NCBI RefSeq assembly: GCF_963676815.1
Contig: NZ_OY781365.1
Coordinates: forward strand, 2,514,501-2,578,500
Length of the DNA: 64,000 nt
DNA from: an uncultured Draconibacterium sp.
GTDB taxonomy: Bacteria; Bacteroidota; Bacteroidia; Bacteroidales; Prolixibacteraceae
Reading direction: 5' to 3'
Shown: piece after piece, positions 45,881-56,200 of the stretch
Layout: each line of letters begins with the position of its first letter
Numbering within the stretch: the first letter of the stretch is position 1
Program-made: the position numbers and the translations under genes
The notes under the pieces: model-generated
Told to the model about the DNA's origin: nothing
The model's database searches: none
Seen by the model: only the letters and a program-made list of their open reading frames with translations

Positions 45881-45964
45881 ATGAAGAAAAAATCGAGCTT
45901 AACGTTTAAATTTTTTGAAACGAATGAAAGTATTTCATTACAAAGAAATCGAGAGCTTTATTAA
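45881..45964 (+). CDS. Possible 27-residue leader frame overlapping higB
   Basis: An ATG at 45881 with purine-rich upstream AACGAAGGATT opens MKKKSSLTFKFFETNE and stops at 45964, overlapping the higB start in another frame. The better-placed ribosome site belongs to this frame rather than to higB. It could tune toxin translation by coupling, or be meaningless. Confidence 0.25.
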   Translation: MKKKSSLTFKFFETNESISLQRNRELY

Positions 45965-46208
45965 GAAGCACAATCAAGCAAAAGTTCCATTACTGGCGAT
46001 TTACCAAACATTGAAAGAAGGTAAATTCAGGGATAATAAAGAATTGTTAGATAGGTTTCCAAGATCCAGCGTAATTAAAAATATGAAGAATAGGATCGTG
46101 TTTAGATTTAAAGGAAACAATTACCGGATGATCATCCAGTTTGATTATCTGAGGCAGTTGGGGAGAATAGTTTTTGTTGGAACACATGCAGAGTATGACA
46201 AACTATAA
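45924..46208 (+). CDS. higB: HigB family type II toxin (RelE-like mRNA interferase)
   Basis: 94 residues from the ATG at 45924. The HigB_toxin family pattern is clear: N-terminal MKVFHYKEIESFIKKH, central LKEGKFRDNKELLDRFP and SVIKNMKNRIVFRFKGNNYRM, and the C-terminal VFVGTHAEYDKL. HigB toxins cut mRNA on translating ribosomes. The toxin-first order with the antitoxin 27 bases downstream is characteristic of HigBA. The promoter has a palindromic operator. Such modules are common stabilizers of mobile islands. Confidence 0.93.
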   Translation: MKVFHYKEIESFIKKHNQAKVPLLAIYQTLKEGKFRDNKELLDRFPRSSVIKNMKNRIVFRFKGNNYRMIIQFDYLRQLGRIVFVGTHAEYDKL

Positions 46209-46235
46209 TTCCTAATAACAGTAGAAAGATAGTAG

Positions 46236-46613
46236 ATGAAAATGTTAAAATTGATCAGAACAGAAGAAGAATATGATCAAGCAATAGAGAGACTTGGTTT
46301 TCTTATGGATATTGAGGCAGAACCAAATACCCCAGAGGGTGACGAGCTTGATATTCTTGCTGTATTGATTGAAAAATATGAAGAAGAAAACTATGAGATT
46401 CCTACATTAGACCCAATTGAGGTAATTGAGTTTTTTATGGAACAACATGGTTTAGAGAGAAAAGATATGATAGGTATTATTGGAGATAAGACCTTAGTAT
46501 CAAGAATTCTCAATAGGAAACGTAAATTGACATTGGATATGATTAGAAATCTAATGAATAAATTACCTATTCCATTGAAGTTGCTAATAAATGATTATGA
46601 ACTAGGTTCCTAA
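46236..46613 (+). CDS. higA: HigA family antitoxin
   Basis: 125 residues. The N-terminal half (about 1-65) matches the COG5499-type HigA region (IRTEEEYDQAIERL, TPEGDELDILAVLIEKYE). The C-terminal half is an XRE-like helix-turn-helix (about 70-120; FFMEQHGLERKDMIGIIGDKTLVSRILN). It neutralizes HigB and probably binds the palindrome upstream. An AT-rich hairpin closes the unit. Confidence 0.93.
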   Translation: MKMLKLIRTEEEYDQAIERLGFLMDIEAEPNTPEGDELDILAVLIEKYEEENYEIPTLDPIEVIEFFMEQHGLERKDMIGIIGDKTLVSRILNRKRKLTLDMIRNLMNKLPIPLKLLINDYELGS

Positions 46614-46630
46614 TCTGAGCATCCCATAAT

Positions 46631-46656
46631 AAAAAAGGTATTTCTGTATCTTTTTT
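46631..46656 (+). terminator. Terminator after higA
   Basis: AAAAAAGGTA (46631-46640) pairs with TATCTTTTTT (46647-46656), a 10-bp stem with one G-T pair and a 6-base loop, ending in a T run. Confidence 0.6.
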
Positions 46657-46770
46657 ATCTAATTTATACTGTAAGCTTCCATTTTTAAGGACTAAAGGTT
46701 TATCAAGTTTTGGATATGACGAAATCTTACACATTTAATAATAGCCTTTTGTTCAATTCTATATATGCTA

Positions 46771-46842
46771 ATGAATAAAAATCTGCAAAAAAAGCAAAAG
46801 GGTAATGAAGACAAATCATATCCTTTTAAAGTCAAACACTAA
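46771..46842 (+). repeat. Coding-like repeat copy 2 (23-residue frame)
   Basis: An ATG at 46771 opens a 23-residue frame, MNKNLQ plus the same 13-residue core as at 45237, then KVKH and TAA. The remaining sequence from 46843 to 47108 is AT-rich spacer in which I see no gene, repeat or convincing promoter. Confidence 0.4.
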
Positions 46843-47108
46843 ACACGACGATTTCTGTAAAGTCCATTTATACAAAATTATATAGTGATTTCAACCGGAA
46901 AGTGTATGGTACAATCCATGACATTATGTATCATTCATTGAAACTACATATTTCTATTGAATAAATCGACCAAGGATATTAAATTATATTTTGTTATATT
47001 TCTAGTCCCAATAAACAAACATTTGTAAATCAAGAAACTTCTCTTTATTTATCTAAATAGTAATGTCGTAGATATCATTCTGATTAATTATGAACAAAAA
47101 ACTAAATA

Positions 47109-49325
47109 ATGAACATTAAATTTATAGATGTCTTAAACTTCAGAAAACTAAAAAAATGTAGAATTGAATTCTCTTTAAAGGAGACCTTGTTAGTAGGTGC
47201 TAATAATAGTGGGAAAACAAGCGCAATGGATGCTTTAATATTATTTTTTAAAGCAAAATCCAAGTTCACTGCAAGGGATTTTACGCTTTCGAATTGGAAA
47301 GATATTAATTCAATTGGGGAGAAATGGATAAATGCACAAAAGGATGAAGAAATTGATCTTTCTTTGAAAAACTGGGAGGTTTTTCTTCCCTCAATTGATG
47401 TCTGGTTAGATGTCCAGCCAAATGAATTACACTATGTTCATCATTTGATACCAACTTTAGATTGGACGGGAGGTTTATTAGGTATTAGATTACGTTATGA
47501 ACCCAACAATATTGAAGAACTATATGCAGAGTTTGTTGATAAAATAAAAAGCTCTCAAGCAATCGTTAGTTCCCGAAAATCTCAAAATGGAGATTTTAAA
47601 ATGTGGCCTAAAGATATGTGGGACTTTCTGGATAAAAGGATTAATAGCTTTTTTTCAGTTAAAACTTATCTTTTAAACCCAGAACTTAGTGATGATGTAC
47701 AAAAGCTTCCTGACAATAGTATTCCATTAGAATCTGAAGCATTCAATGGGCTAATAAAAGTTGACATTATCAATGCACAGCGTGGATTTTCCGGAACAAA
47801 TCCTGAAGAAACAGAAGCTTCAAATATTAAAAACCTATCTAGTCAGTTAAGAAATTACTATGATAAGCATCTTGATCCTTTTGAAAATCCAACACCGGAT
47901 GATGTAAATGCGCTGGTAGCAATACAAGAAGCGAAGAAGATATTTGACACCAATTTAAAGGATAGTTTTAAAAGTTCATTGGGAGAATTAGAGTTATTAA
48001 ACTATCCCGGTTTTGGTAATCCCAAAATTACTTTATCTAGCAAATTTAACACAGTTGAAAGTTTAAATCATGAATCTTCAGTTCAATATAGTTTAGATGA
48101 AAATCATCCTGAACTGAGTTTGCCGGAAAAGTACAATGGCCTGGGCTATCAAAACCTTATTTCAATAATATTTAAACTTATTCGATTTAGAGATGAGTGG
48201 ATGCAGGTTGGTAAAAGTTACAAAAAAACATCAGAAACTCCAGATAGTGATTTCGAACCGTTGCATTTAGTTTTGATAGAAGAACCGGAGGCTCATTTAC
48301 ACGCTCAAGTCCAACAAGTATTTATTAATCAAGCTTATAATGTATTGAGAAACAATGCAAACCTAAAAGGCAATAACAAGTTTTCAACGCAGTTGGTAAT
48401 AAGTACGCATTCGAATCATATTGCCCATGAAGTAGATTTTACTTCGCTCAGGTATTTCAAACGGAACATTGCGAATAATGGGGAAATTAATACTTCTACA
48501 GTTATTAATCTTTCCGAAACTTTTGGAACAGAAGATGACACAACTCGTTTTGCAATAAGATATTTAAAAACTACTCATTGTGATGTGTTTTTTGCTGATG
48601 CCGTTATCCTTGTTGAAGGTCCTGTAGAAAGAATGCTGGTTCCTTATTTCATAAGAAGACATATAAATTTGAGTAACTGCTATATTTCTATTCTGGAAAT
48701 TGGCGGTAGTCATGCCCATAGACTTAAACCTTTGATTGAGAGTCTGGGAATAATAACTTTAATAATTACAGATATAGATTCTGTATACAAAAAAGAGGAA
48801 AGCGGGAAATGGGCAAAAATTCAGCCTGAAAAGCAGAAAGGATACAAGACTGGAAATGACACATTAAAGAATTGGCTCCCGAATGTAGATGATTTTGATA
48901 AACTTGTAGAACTTACTGAGGAAGATAAAAGTCATAAATCTTTACCTATCAAAGTTGCTTATCAGACACCATTAATATTAGACGAAGAAGAGAGTAGAAC
49001 GGAAGTATATCCATACACATTTGAAGATTCATTGGTGCTAGAAAATCAGAGTGTATTTAAAGCATTTTCAGGAGCTACTGGATTAGTTAAGAAAATGTAT
49101 AAAGCTTCTATAGAGCCTGACATTAAGGATGCAGCGAAGAAAATGTATGAAGCCATAACTGCAAAGAGTGTAAAAAAGGCTGAATTTGCACTTGAACTTC
49201 TATTCCTTGAAGAGCCAAATAAATTAAAAACACCATTATACATAAAACAAGGCTTAGATTGGCTGGAGGAAAAGTTGTTAAACAAGAGCACTGAATTATC
49301 ACTTAACCAAATTTCCAAATCATGA
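47109..49325 (+). CDS. OLD family ATP-dependent nuclease, GajA-like (Gabija-type)
   Basis: 738 residues. An ABC-type ATPase with Walker A GANNSGKT at 30-37 and Walker B/signature region LVLIEEPEAHLHAQ near 385 with STHSNH following, then a C-terminal TOPRIM nuclease domain (about 495-650; VILVEGPVER with the catalytic glutamate, IITDIDS with the DxD pair). Class 2 OLD proteins pair with a UvrD-like helicase, as here, and the pair is the Gabija anti-phage system. It is longer than the first described GajA proteins, so this is Gabija-like rather than a textbook case. Its stop overlaps the next start by 4 bases. Confidence 0.82.
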   Translation: MNIKFIDVLNFRKLKKCRIEFSLKETLLVGANNSGKTSAMDALILFFKAKSKFTARDFTLSNWKDINSIGEKWINAQKDEEIDLSLKNWEVFLPSIDVWLDVQPNELHYVHHLIPTLDWTGGLLGIRLRYEPNNIEELYAEFVDKIKSSQAIVSSRKSQNGDFKMWPKDMWDFLDKRINSFFSVKTYLLNPELSDDVQKLPDNSIPLESEAFNGLIKVDIINAQRGFSGTNPEETEASNIKNLSSQLRNYYDKHLDPFENPTPDDVNALVAIQEAKKIFDTNLKDSFKSSLGELELLNYPGFGNPKITLSSKFNTVESLNHESSVQYSLDENHPELSLPEKYNGLGYQNLISIIFKLIRFRDEWMQVGKSYKKTSETPDSDFEPLHLVLIEEPEAHLHAQVQQVFINQAYNVLRNNANLKGNNKFSTQLVISTHSNHIAHEVDFTSLRYFKRNIANNGEINTSTVINLSETFGTEDDTTRFAIRYLKTTHCDVFFADAVILVEGPVERMLVPYFIRRHINLSNCYISILEIGGSHAHRLKPLIESLGIITLIITDIDSVYKKEESGKWAKIQPEKQKGYKTGNDTLKNWLPNVDDFDKLVELTEEDKSHKSLPIKVAYQTPLILDEEESRTEVYPYTFEDSLVLENQSVFKAFSGATGLVKKMYKASIEPDIKDAAKKMYEAITAKSVKKAEFALELLFLEEPNKLKTPLYIKQGLDWLEEKLLNKSTELSLNQISKS

Positions 49326-51208
49326 GTTCTCAAATGGATAACAACAATATTGACAACAGTGTTGATGATATAATTTTTGGATGCTTAAAACAAGAGTCCC
49401 CTAAAAGTTTTTTCCTTTTTGCAGGAGCAGGTTCTGGGAAAACAAGGTCTTTGGTAAATGTATTGGAGAAGTTCGAACACAGTTATGGAAAGCAATTTCG
49501 TTTGGAAAGGAAAAAGATTGCTACAATAACCTATACTAATGCTGCCGCTGACGAAATAATCCATCGGTTGAAACATAGTTCCATATTTCATGTAAGTACA
49601 ATACATAGTTTTGCCTGGGATTTAATAAAAACTTTTACTCACGATATTAAGCAATGGTTGAGAGAAAACCTTCAAGGTGAGATCTCAGACTTAGAAGGAC
49701 AGCAGAGTAAAAGTAGAAACCTCCAGAATAAAACTTCTATTGAAAGAGCAAAAAAAATAGAATCAAAGAAAAAACGTGTTGAATATCTAGACAGAATTGT
49801 AAGATTTACTTATAACCCTAATGGGGACAACACAACCAGAGACTCGCTAAACCATGCAGAAGTAATCAGTATTGCCGCTTTCTTTATTAATACAAAAAGC
49901 TTAATGCAAGATTTGCTTATTTGTAAATACCCGATTGTATTAATCGATGAAAGTCAGGATACTAAAAAAGAACTTATTGATGCATTTTTTCAGTTGCAAT
50001 CAAAAAATCAAGATTCATTTTCATTAGGACTTTTTGGAGATACAATGCAAAGAATATACTTCGATGGTAAAGAGAATCTTGGGCGTAATCTACCTGCAGA
50101 TATGATTAAGCCAGCAAAAAGGATGAATCACCGTTCAAACAAACGCATTATAACCTTAATAAATAACATAAGAAAAGATGTAGATGGTCAAGAACAAATA
50201 CCACGAGTCGAAAAGGATGAGGGTTTTGTAAGGTTTTTTATTTGTGAAAGAGGGCTGGATAAAACGGAGGTTGAAAAATTAGTTGCTAATAAAATGTCTG
50301 ATATAACTAAAGATATAAAGTGGTCTACACAATCAGATGATTATGAAATAAAAACCCTTATTCTTGAACACCATATGGCTGCAAGGCGGATGGGATTTTT
50401 AAACTTCTTTGAGCCATTGTATAAAGTGGGGCGATTAAAAACCGGATTACTTGATGGGTCATTAGGAAGCGTTAATTTTTTCACTCAAATAATTTTGCCT
50501 TTAATAGAAGCTCATAATAGCAGTGAAAAATTCGAGATTGCCAGGATTGTAAAGAAAAATAGTCGATTTCTAAAAAAAGAAGAATTGTTAAGGAATCCAG
50601 ATCAAGTAAAGAATATCAAAGATACTAATGAGGCTTTATCTTCTCTTTTTTCATTGTTTGCCAAAAATGAACCAACTCTTTTGGATGTTGTAAAAAATGT
50701 CTATCAAACAGGGCTATTCCCGATTCCTGAGAGCCTGTTACCGATTGCTTCAAGTCCGGTCGAGAAAGATGACTCAATTGATCATGAAAATAAAAATCCA
50801 GATGACCTGTTAATGGCATGGGGTGAAGCGTTATTGAGTCCATTTTCTCAGGTGAAAAACTACAATGAATATTTATCAGAAAGCTCCAAATTTGGTACTC
50901 ATCAGGGAGTTAAAGGACTAGAATATGAAAGAGTAATGGTTATTATTGATGATGAGGAAGCCAATGGTAAATCATTTAGTTATGACAAGCTATTTGGCGC
51001 CAAGGATATGAGTCCTAATGACAGGAAAAATATTGATGAAGGCAAGGAAACAGGAATTGATAAAACGAATCGCCTTTTTTATGTTGCTTGTAGCAGGGCA
51101 AAGCATAGCTTGGCAATAGTTGCATATACTGATGATATAAAGGCTGTGAAGGATACGGTTCTGGAGAACGGGTGGTTTACTGAAGACGAAATCGAAGTTG
51201 TAAATTAG
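49322..51208 (+). CDS. UvrD/PcrA-like helicase, GajB-like
   Basis: 628 residues of a superfamily 1 helicase: Walker A GAGSGKTR (about 35-42), motif Ia TYTNAAADEI, motif II LIDESQD (about 205-212), motif V HQGVKGLEYERVMV and motif VI LFYVACSRAKHSL. It is translated with a 4-base overlap from the OLD nuclease gene, so both form one unit. In Gabija the helicase partner is thought to respond to phage DNA ends or nucleotide loss. It is somewhat longer than typical GajB. Only 26 bases separate its stop from jetA. Confidence 0.85.
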   Translation: MSSQMDNNNIDNSVDDIIFGCLKQESPKSFFLFAGAGSGKTRSLVNVLEKFEHSYGKQFRLERKKIATITYTNAAADEIIHRLKHSSIFHVSTIHSFAWDLIKTFTHDIKQWLRENLQGEISDLEGQQSKSRNLQNKTSIERAKKIESKKKRVEYLDRIVRFTYNPNGDNTTRDSLNHAEVISIAAFFINTKSLMQDLLICKYPIVLIDESQDTKKELIDAFFQLQSKNQDSFSLGLFGDTMQRIYFDGKENLGRNLPADMIKPAKRMNHRSNKRIITLINNIRKDVDGQEQIPRVEKDEGFVRFFICERGLDKTEVEKLVANKMSDITKDIKWSTQSDDYEIKTLILEHHMAARRMGFLNFFEPLYKVGRLKTGLLDGSLGSVNFFTQIILPLIEAHNSSEKFEIARIVKKNSRFLKKEELLRNPDQVKNIKDTNEALSSLFSLFAKNEPTLLDVVKNVYQTGLFPIPESLLPIASSPVEKDDSIDHENKNPDDLLMAWGEALLSPFSQVKNYNEYLSESSKFGTHQGVKGLEYERVMVIIDDEEANGKSFSYDKLFGAKDMSPNDRKNIDEGKETGIDKTNRLFYVACSRAKHSLAIVAYTDDIKAVKDTVLENGWFTEDEIEVVN

Positions 51209-51234
51209 AATGCTTTGAAGAATCAATGACATAA

Positions 51235-52563
51235 ATGGAAGGATTTGACTTATATAGAGAAGCAAAAGGTTATTACGATCGCTTGATCCCTCAAAAAAAC
51301 GAGGGACTGATTCTGCTATCTTTATATGACAAATACGGAGAAGGTGATTTTAGGGAAGATGATATAATTCGTGTTATAAATAAAACATTAAAGGATCTGG
51401 GACAAGGTTCATCACGAGTAGAGATTGAGCGTAACAACAACATTATTTTAAGATTACAGGATTATTTTCTGTGGCGTGACGGAATTAAGAAAGTTTACCG
51501 GTTCAAACCTTATGGAGTTGAGTTTTGCAAAAGAATCCACAAACGCCTTGAAGATAGTTATAGTCCGGCCAAAATCAAACGATGGTTTGATGAGATGTAC
51601 ATTAGATTGCAAGAAGCTGTAACAGCAGATGGAGGTTTCAGACAATGGATTGAAGATCATTTTGATCTCCGTCATACAAAACTTGGAGAACAAGTTGAAA
51701 TTCTAGATCAGCAAGTAAATGAATCGGTAAAGGAATTTAAAAGAGAAATAAAGCATAACCGCAACAGCAAAGGTATTGTCCAAACTATCATTGAAATAGA
51801 CATTAGTCTTGAAACGATTAAACAACAGGCTATTGAATTAAAAAGAGCCTTCCAGACGACTTACGACATCGATGATTTGTTAACGGAAATTCTGGAAAGA
51901 CAACAAGAGGGAGATAATTTGACTGATATTCAGAGAGTCATGACTTTCAACGATCAGGTTCGCTCTCACTTAGAACAAGTAAGTAATCGTATCGAGAAGA
52001 TTAAGCCACGGATAAGAGAATTCATTTATGATTTTAATCAACGTGATTTTGATAGGAAAACAGAGCAATTTTTAGATGTGTTGCTTACCTACTCTAAATA
52101 TTCAAAAGATGATAACAAAAAACTGCTGCAATTGCCCAAGGGAGTGCCTAAAAAGCAAATATCGGATAATCAATTTGTTCCTCATTTCACAATCGTTCCT
52201 TTAAGAGAAATTGGGCCTAAACCACCAGTTGAGGTATCTCCAAGAAAAATTGATGTAGAAAGACGTCAAAAGCTCATTGAAAAAACAAAGACATGGAAAC
52301 ATGAAAAGGACCGGGTCGCTTATTGGACAAAAGTTGCTTTTAATGAAATTGAAGAAAAGGGTATTTTAGAGTTTTCCCCTTTCTTTTTCCACATATTAAA
52401 AGAAGAGAACAGGAACCTTGCTATTGCAGTTAAAACTGCGCATCGGTTAGTGAGACAAAGTTTGAAAGAACCAACATTGGAAGTCGATATATTATCAGAA
52501 GAGTCTATAGATGAAAGTATACCAAACGTTAGCATATGGAAAATGAAAATACAAAGGAAGTAA
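51235..52563 (+). CDS. jetA: Wadjet protein JetA (MksF/MukF-like kleisin)
   Basis: 442 residues: an N-terminal winged-helix region (about 10-130), a helical, coiled middle (about 140-290) and a C-terminal winged-helix-like end, as in MukF/MksF kleisins. No enzymatic motif is expected. It bridges the JetC SMC heads and recruits JetB in a complex that recognises and cleaves closed-circular plasmid DNA. Its 3' end overlaps jetB by 28 bases and it follows the helicase gene by 26 bases. Confidence 0.85.
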   Translation: MEGFDLYREAKGYYDRLIPQKNEGLILLSLYDKYGEGDFREDDIIRVINKTLKDLGQGSSRVEIERNNNIILRLQDYFLWRDGIKKVYRFKPYGVEFCKRIHKRLEDSYSPAKIKRWFDEMYIRLQEAVTADGGFRQWIEDHFDLRHTKLGEQVEILDQQVNESVKEFKREIKHNRNSKGIVQTIIEIDISLETIKQQAIELKRAFQTTYDIDDLLTEILERQQEGDNLTDIQRVMTFNDQVRSHLEQVSNRIEKIKPRIREFIYDFNQRDFDRKTEQFLDVLLTYSKYSKDDNKKLLQLPKGVPKKQISDNQFVPHFTIVPLREIGPKPPVEVSPRKIDVERRQKLIEKTKTWKHEKDRVAYWTKVAFNEIEEKGILEFSPFFFHILKEENRNLAIAVKTAHRLVRQSLKEPTLEVDILSEESIDESIPNVSIWKMKIQRK

Positions 52564-53210
52564 CCCGGCTTGATTTTTTTACAGATAAGAAGGCTGATCA
52601 TTTTTTTGCAAAAATAGATTATATGCTTAGAAGCGGCGTACACATTCAGCGTGACTATCCACTTCCCGGCGAGTTATTTCGTTTTATTGGACGAAACTAT
52701 GACAGCCTCAAACTTTACTATGACGAAATTTACAAGGTTGTTCTTGGTAAATCGGGAAGCGAATTTGACACCTACTATTTTATAGATTTTGAAGAAAGAA
52801 GCCGTGGAAATATCCTTGGTGATCACAGAGAATATCTCAAAACAGAGCATATTATTATAGGCATGTTGTTCTTTAAGTTATTTAAACTTGACGGCAATAT
52901 TGAACTTGACAGAGTGTCTGATTTTACAAATCTGCTTTTTTCAGAATATGAAGAAGAGAGAGAGGCTTTGCAAAAACTGATAGCAGATGCAATGAATGAT
53001 AAAAGCTCTGATTTAAATGAAGATAAAATAGGTGGGGTTATAAAAAAAGCATTTGAGAAGTTCAATGAGCTGGGGTGGATTGCCTGGGATGACGAACAGG
53101 ATAAGGATCGATTTCGCTATATGCCATCATTTGAACGGCTAAGACTGTTATACCAATCTCAAATTTTGGGTGTTGATGAATTGCTAAAGAACTTGAAAAA
53201 TGACAGATAA
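52536..53210 (+). CDS. jetB: Wadjet protein JetB (MksE/MukE-like)
   Basis: 224 residues, small winged-helix accessory subunit of the condensin complex. DFFTDKKADHFFAKIDYMLRSGVHIQ at the start is split by short helices and RYMPSFERLRLLY sits near the C-terminus, as in MksE-like DUF4194-type proteins. It overlaps both neighbours (28 bases with jetA, 11 with jetC), so the three are translationally coupled. Confidence 0.82.
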   Translation: MENENTKEVTRLDFFTDKKADHFFAKIDYMLRSGVHIQRDYPLPGELFRFIGRNYDSLKLYYDEIYKVVLGKSGSEFDTYYFIDFEERSRGNILGDHREYLKTEHIIIGMLFFKLFKLDGNIELDRVSDFTNLLFSEYEEEREALQKLIADAMNDKSSDLNEDKIGGVIKKAFEKFNELGWIAWDDEQDKDRFRYMPSFERLRLLYQSQILGVDELLKNLKNDR

Positions 53211-56200
53211 TTTCCCATTAGTACACAGCCTCTCTACAATCGGAATTAAGCAACATTATAACTGCGATTACTTATTTCACCCATATCGTACTGATTTTAG
53301 TGGAGAAAGCGGCAGTGGCAAGAGTATGGTGGCAGATATGATACAGTTGATTCTGGTTGGTTCACGTGTTTATAAATCTTCAACGGACAGCAACAAGTCT
53401 CGCGAGCCTAAAGGCATGGTACTTGAACCCAAAGGCAGGCAACATGGGATTGGATATATATTTCTGAATGTTAAAGTGCACCACGATAAATACCTTGTTC
53501 TGGGCTCCTATATCGAAAGTTCTCATAATAAGGTGCAGGCATTTATAATACAGGATGGATTTGGCTGGGATGACAAACTTACTCCTCTTTCCCATCCGGT
53601 TTCTTATCGAGATTTATTGATTGATGATAAAATATTACCAATTGAAATACTTGAAGAGAAGCTGACAGACCTTAAATTGAAGCAATTGTCATGGAAAAAA
53701 TACCATCAGCTATTGTATGATAACGAGTTATTATCACTGGATCTGAATAAGGATAAAACCCTGGAAAGCTATGCCAGTATCCTTCGCTCTTTTTCAAGAG
53801 GTAAAGGATTTAAAACCGATTCAGCTTCATTAAAAAGGTTTTTGTTTGGAGATGATGATCAAAACAAGTTGCTGCAAAAATATCAGGAAGAAGTTAGTGC
53901 TATCAATAACGATTTTCACGAGCATCAGCGCTATATGACTGAGATTGAACTAATCAATAAGAAGCAGTCAGACATAGATGATATTCTGGAACTGGATACT
54001 ACATATAAAACTCTTGAGCACGAGTATTTTACGAAAAAGAGTTGGTATTGGAAAAATCAATGTGATAATCTAGAGAAGAAACTTACCGATACACAAGCTC
54101 AATATAGTATAAGCACATGTAAAAACTTATTGATTGATCAAAAAGAAGCGAGTCTCAAAATAGACGTTCTTCACAAGATTAAAGATTTGAATACGCAGCT
54201 TCAAGACATTGAAAAAGAAGATGGAGAGAATAAGGATAAAGAAGGTACCCTAGAACTAAAGCTTGACAAAGCGAAAAAAGAAAAGCAGGCTGTTGAAGAA
54301 GTGGAAAGATGGTTGGTCATTAATAATAATGATTTTAGTAAGATAAAAAGTTGGTATAAAAGTGAACGAGAAAAAGTTAATCAAAAAGAGATACTTACTC
54401 GTTTTATTGAACATCTGAAACAACAGGGGCAAGTAGTTACTTTTGAAGCTTCAGAATGGTATTCTGACTTTGAAAATCAGCAGATGCGATTTACGGCAGA
54501 AATGAAAGAACTGGAGGATAAAATTAATTCATTAAAATCGCTTTCAGTTTTTTCTGATTTAAGGGATGAAAATTCGCTTGCTGTCTGGGCCAAAGATAAT
54601 CTTACGTTTCCTTTATCTCATGAAGTTGAAAGCGTGTTGGTTCATTTTCAGCAATTTCCTCGTGAAGAGCCTGATGCCAATCAACAAAACAGGTTTCTTC
54701 CTTTCCCTAAAGATTTATTTGATAATTTGGACATTAAACATCAAACAAAGAACGGATTTTGGATTGATTTGGATGGTGTGTATGAATATATTGAATATAC
54801 ACCAGAAAGATTACTTGACACCCCGTATATTGATGAATTATTCTCCCAATTAGCAAATATTAATACAGGTATTAAAGAGCATCTTGATTCGCTTATCGAA
54901 CAAAAAGACTCCTTTAGTCAGCTAAAAGAAGTCTTGTATGATTTTGGAGGCCTTAAGCAGGCTGTTAACTTATATAAGAAAAGGGATAAGGTGATAGGCT
55001 ATACTCCTTCACATGCAGCGTCTCTACCACAAGAAAAGTTTGACCAGCACATTAAGTTGTTTAGTGTAAAAGAAAAGATATATGAGACGTATGAAAATGT
55101 TAAGCAAGAATACAAGAACTATTTATCAGAGCAAGAGCTAAAACAGAACAGAGTTAATGCTATAGAAAAAGAGAAGGAGCAGTTATTAAATCAACTCAAA
55201 ATCAAAAATCTAAACGGCCTTAATATTGAAAATGAAATAATAAGTAAAGAAAAAGTCATTAGAGATATTAGGTCAAAATTAGAGGGAATTGCCCTAGAAG
55301 AAATTAATGTTGAACTAATCAGGAATGAGCTCTTTTCTGAAGATGTTGACTTTATTGAAATATATAGACTGAAAGCTGACCGGGCAAGCGAACATGTAAA
55401 AATAGAGAACATAAAAAATGAATTAACAGAGAGGTTAACTCATGCCAAAGACATGTTGAAAGATGTCAAGCAAAAGTATTCAGCAATCTTTAAAAAAGAC
55501 TTTGATTTCACCGAGTACCAATTTGTAAATCAAAATCCTGACACAGGAGATGAAAGTCTCAAAAGCAGATATGAGCATACTAAGTTAACATTCCAAACTA
55601 GTTATGATCACATTAAGAAATCAACAGATGAGCCAGATCAATTGTGTGATTATTCAGTAGGGATGTTAGCTCATAAACTACTCCCTACTGTATTTGATAG
55701 CCCCAAAATTGATCCCTTACTTATTAGAGAGCATATAGCCGAACGTTTGACAAAGCTAACCCGTGACATTCAGGAAATTGGTTCTCGAAAGGTCGAAATT
55801 TTAAAACGGGTTTTCTCAGAAGTTTACAAAACCTATAATCAGTACCTGGCAAAGATAAATGGCATTGATACCTATTTAAGAAATAAAAATCATGCTATCA
55901 CGGGAGGCAATAAAGCTTCAATAAAACATAAAAAGTCGACGGATTACCCGGACAAATGGATGTCTCCATTCCGAAAACAGTTGGATGAAGCATTGATTAA
56001 TGTAGGGCTTTTTGAAGGATTAAAGCAAGAAGTAGATATTTCAAAAATGATGATAAAAGCATTTCAGGCTGCAGGAGGAAGTAGTAAGGTTACTCCCGAA
56101 GACCTGATGAATCCAAAATCTTATTTCGACCTTGATTTTGATTTGAAACTGGATAGCGGGGAGTCTAATGCAGGAAGTAATGGACAAACTTATACCGCAA

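Noticed and set aside
46567..46734. Minus-strand 55-residue frame from ATG 46734 (MCKISSYPKLDKP), overlapping the higA 3' end
   Set aside because: It looks protein-like in the middle, but it overlaps higA and its terminator and has no recognisable family, so coding is not supported.
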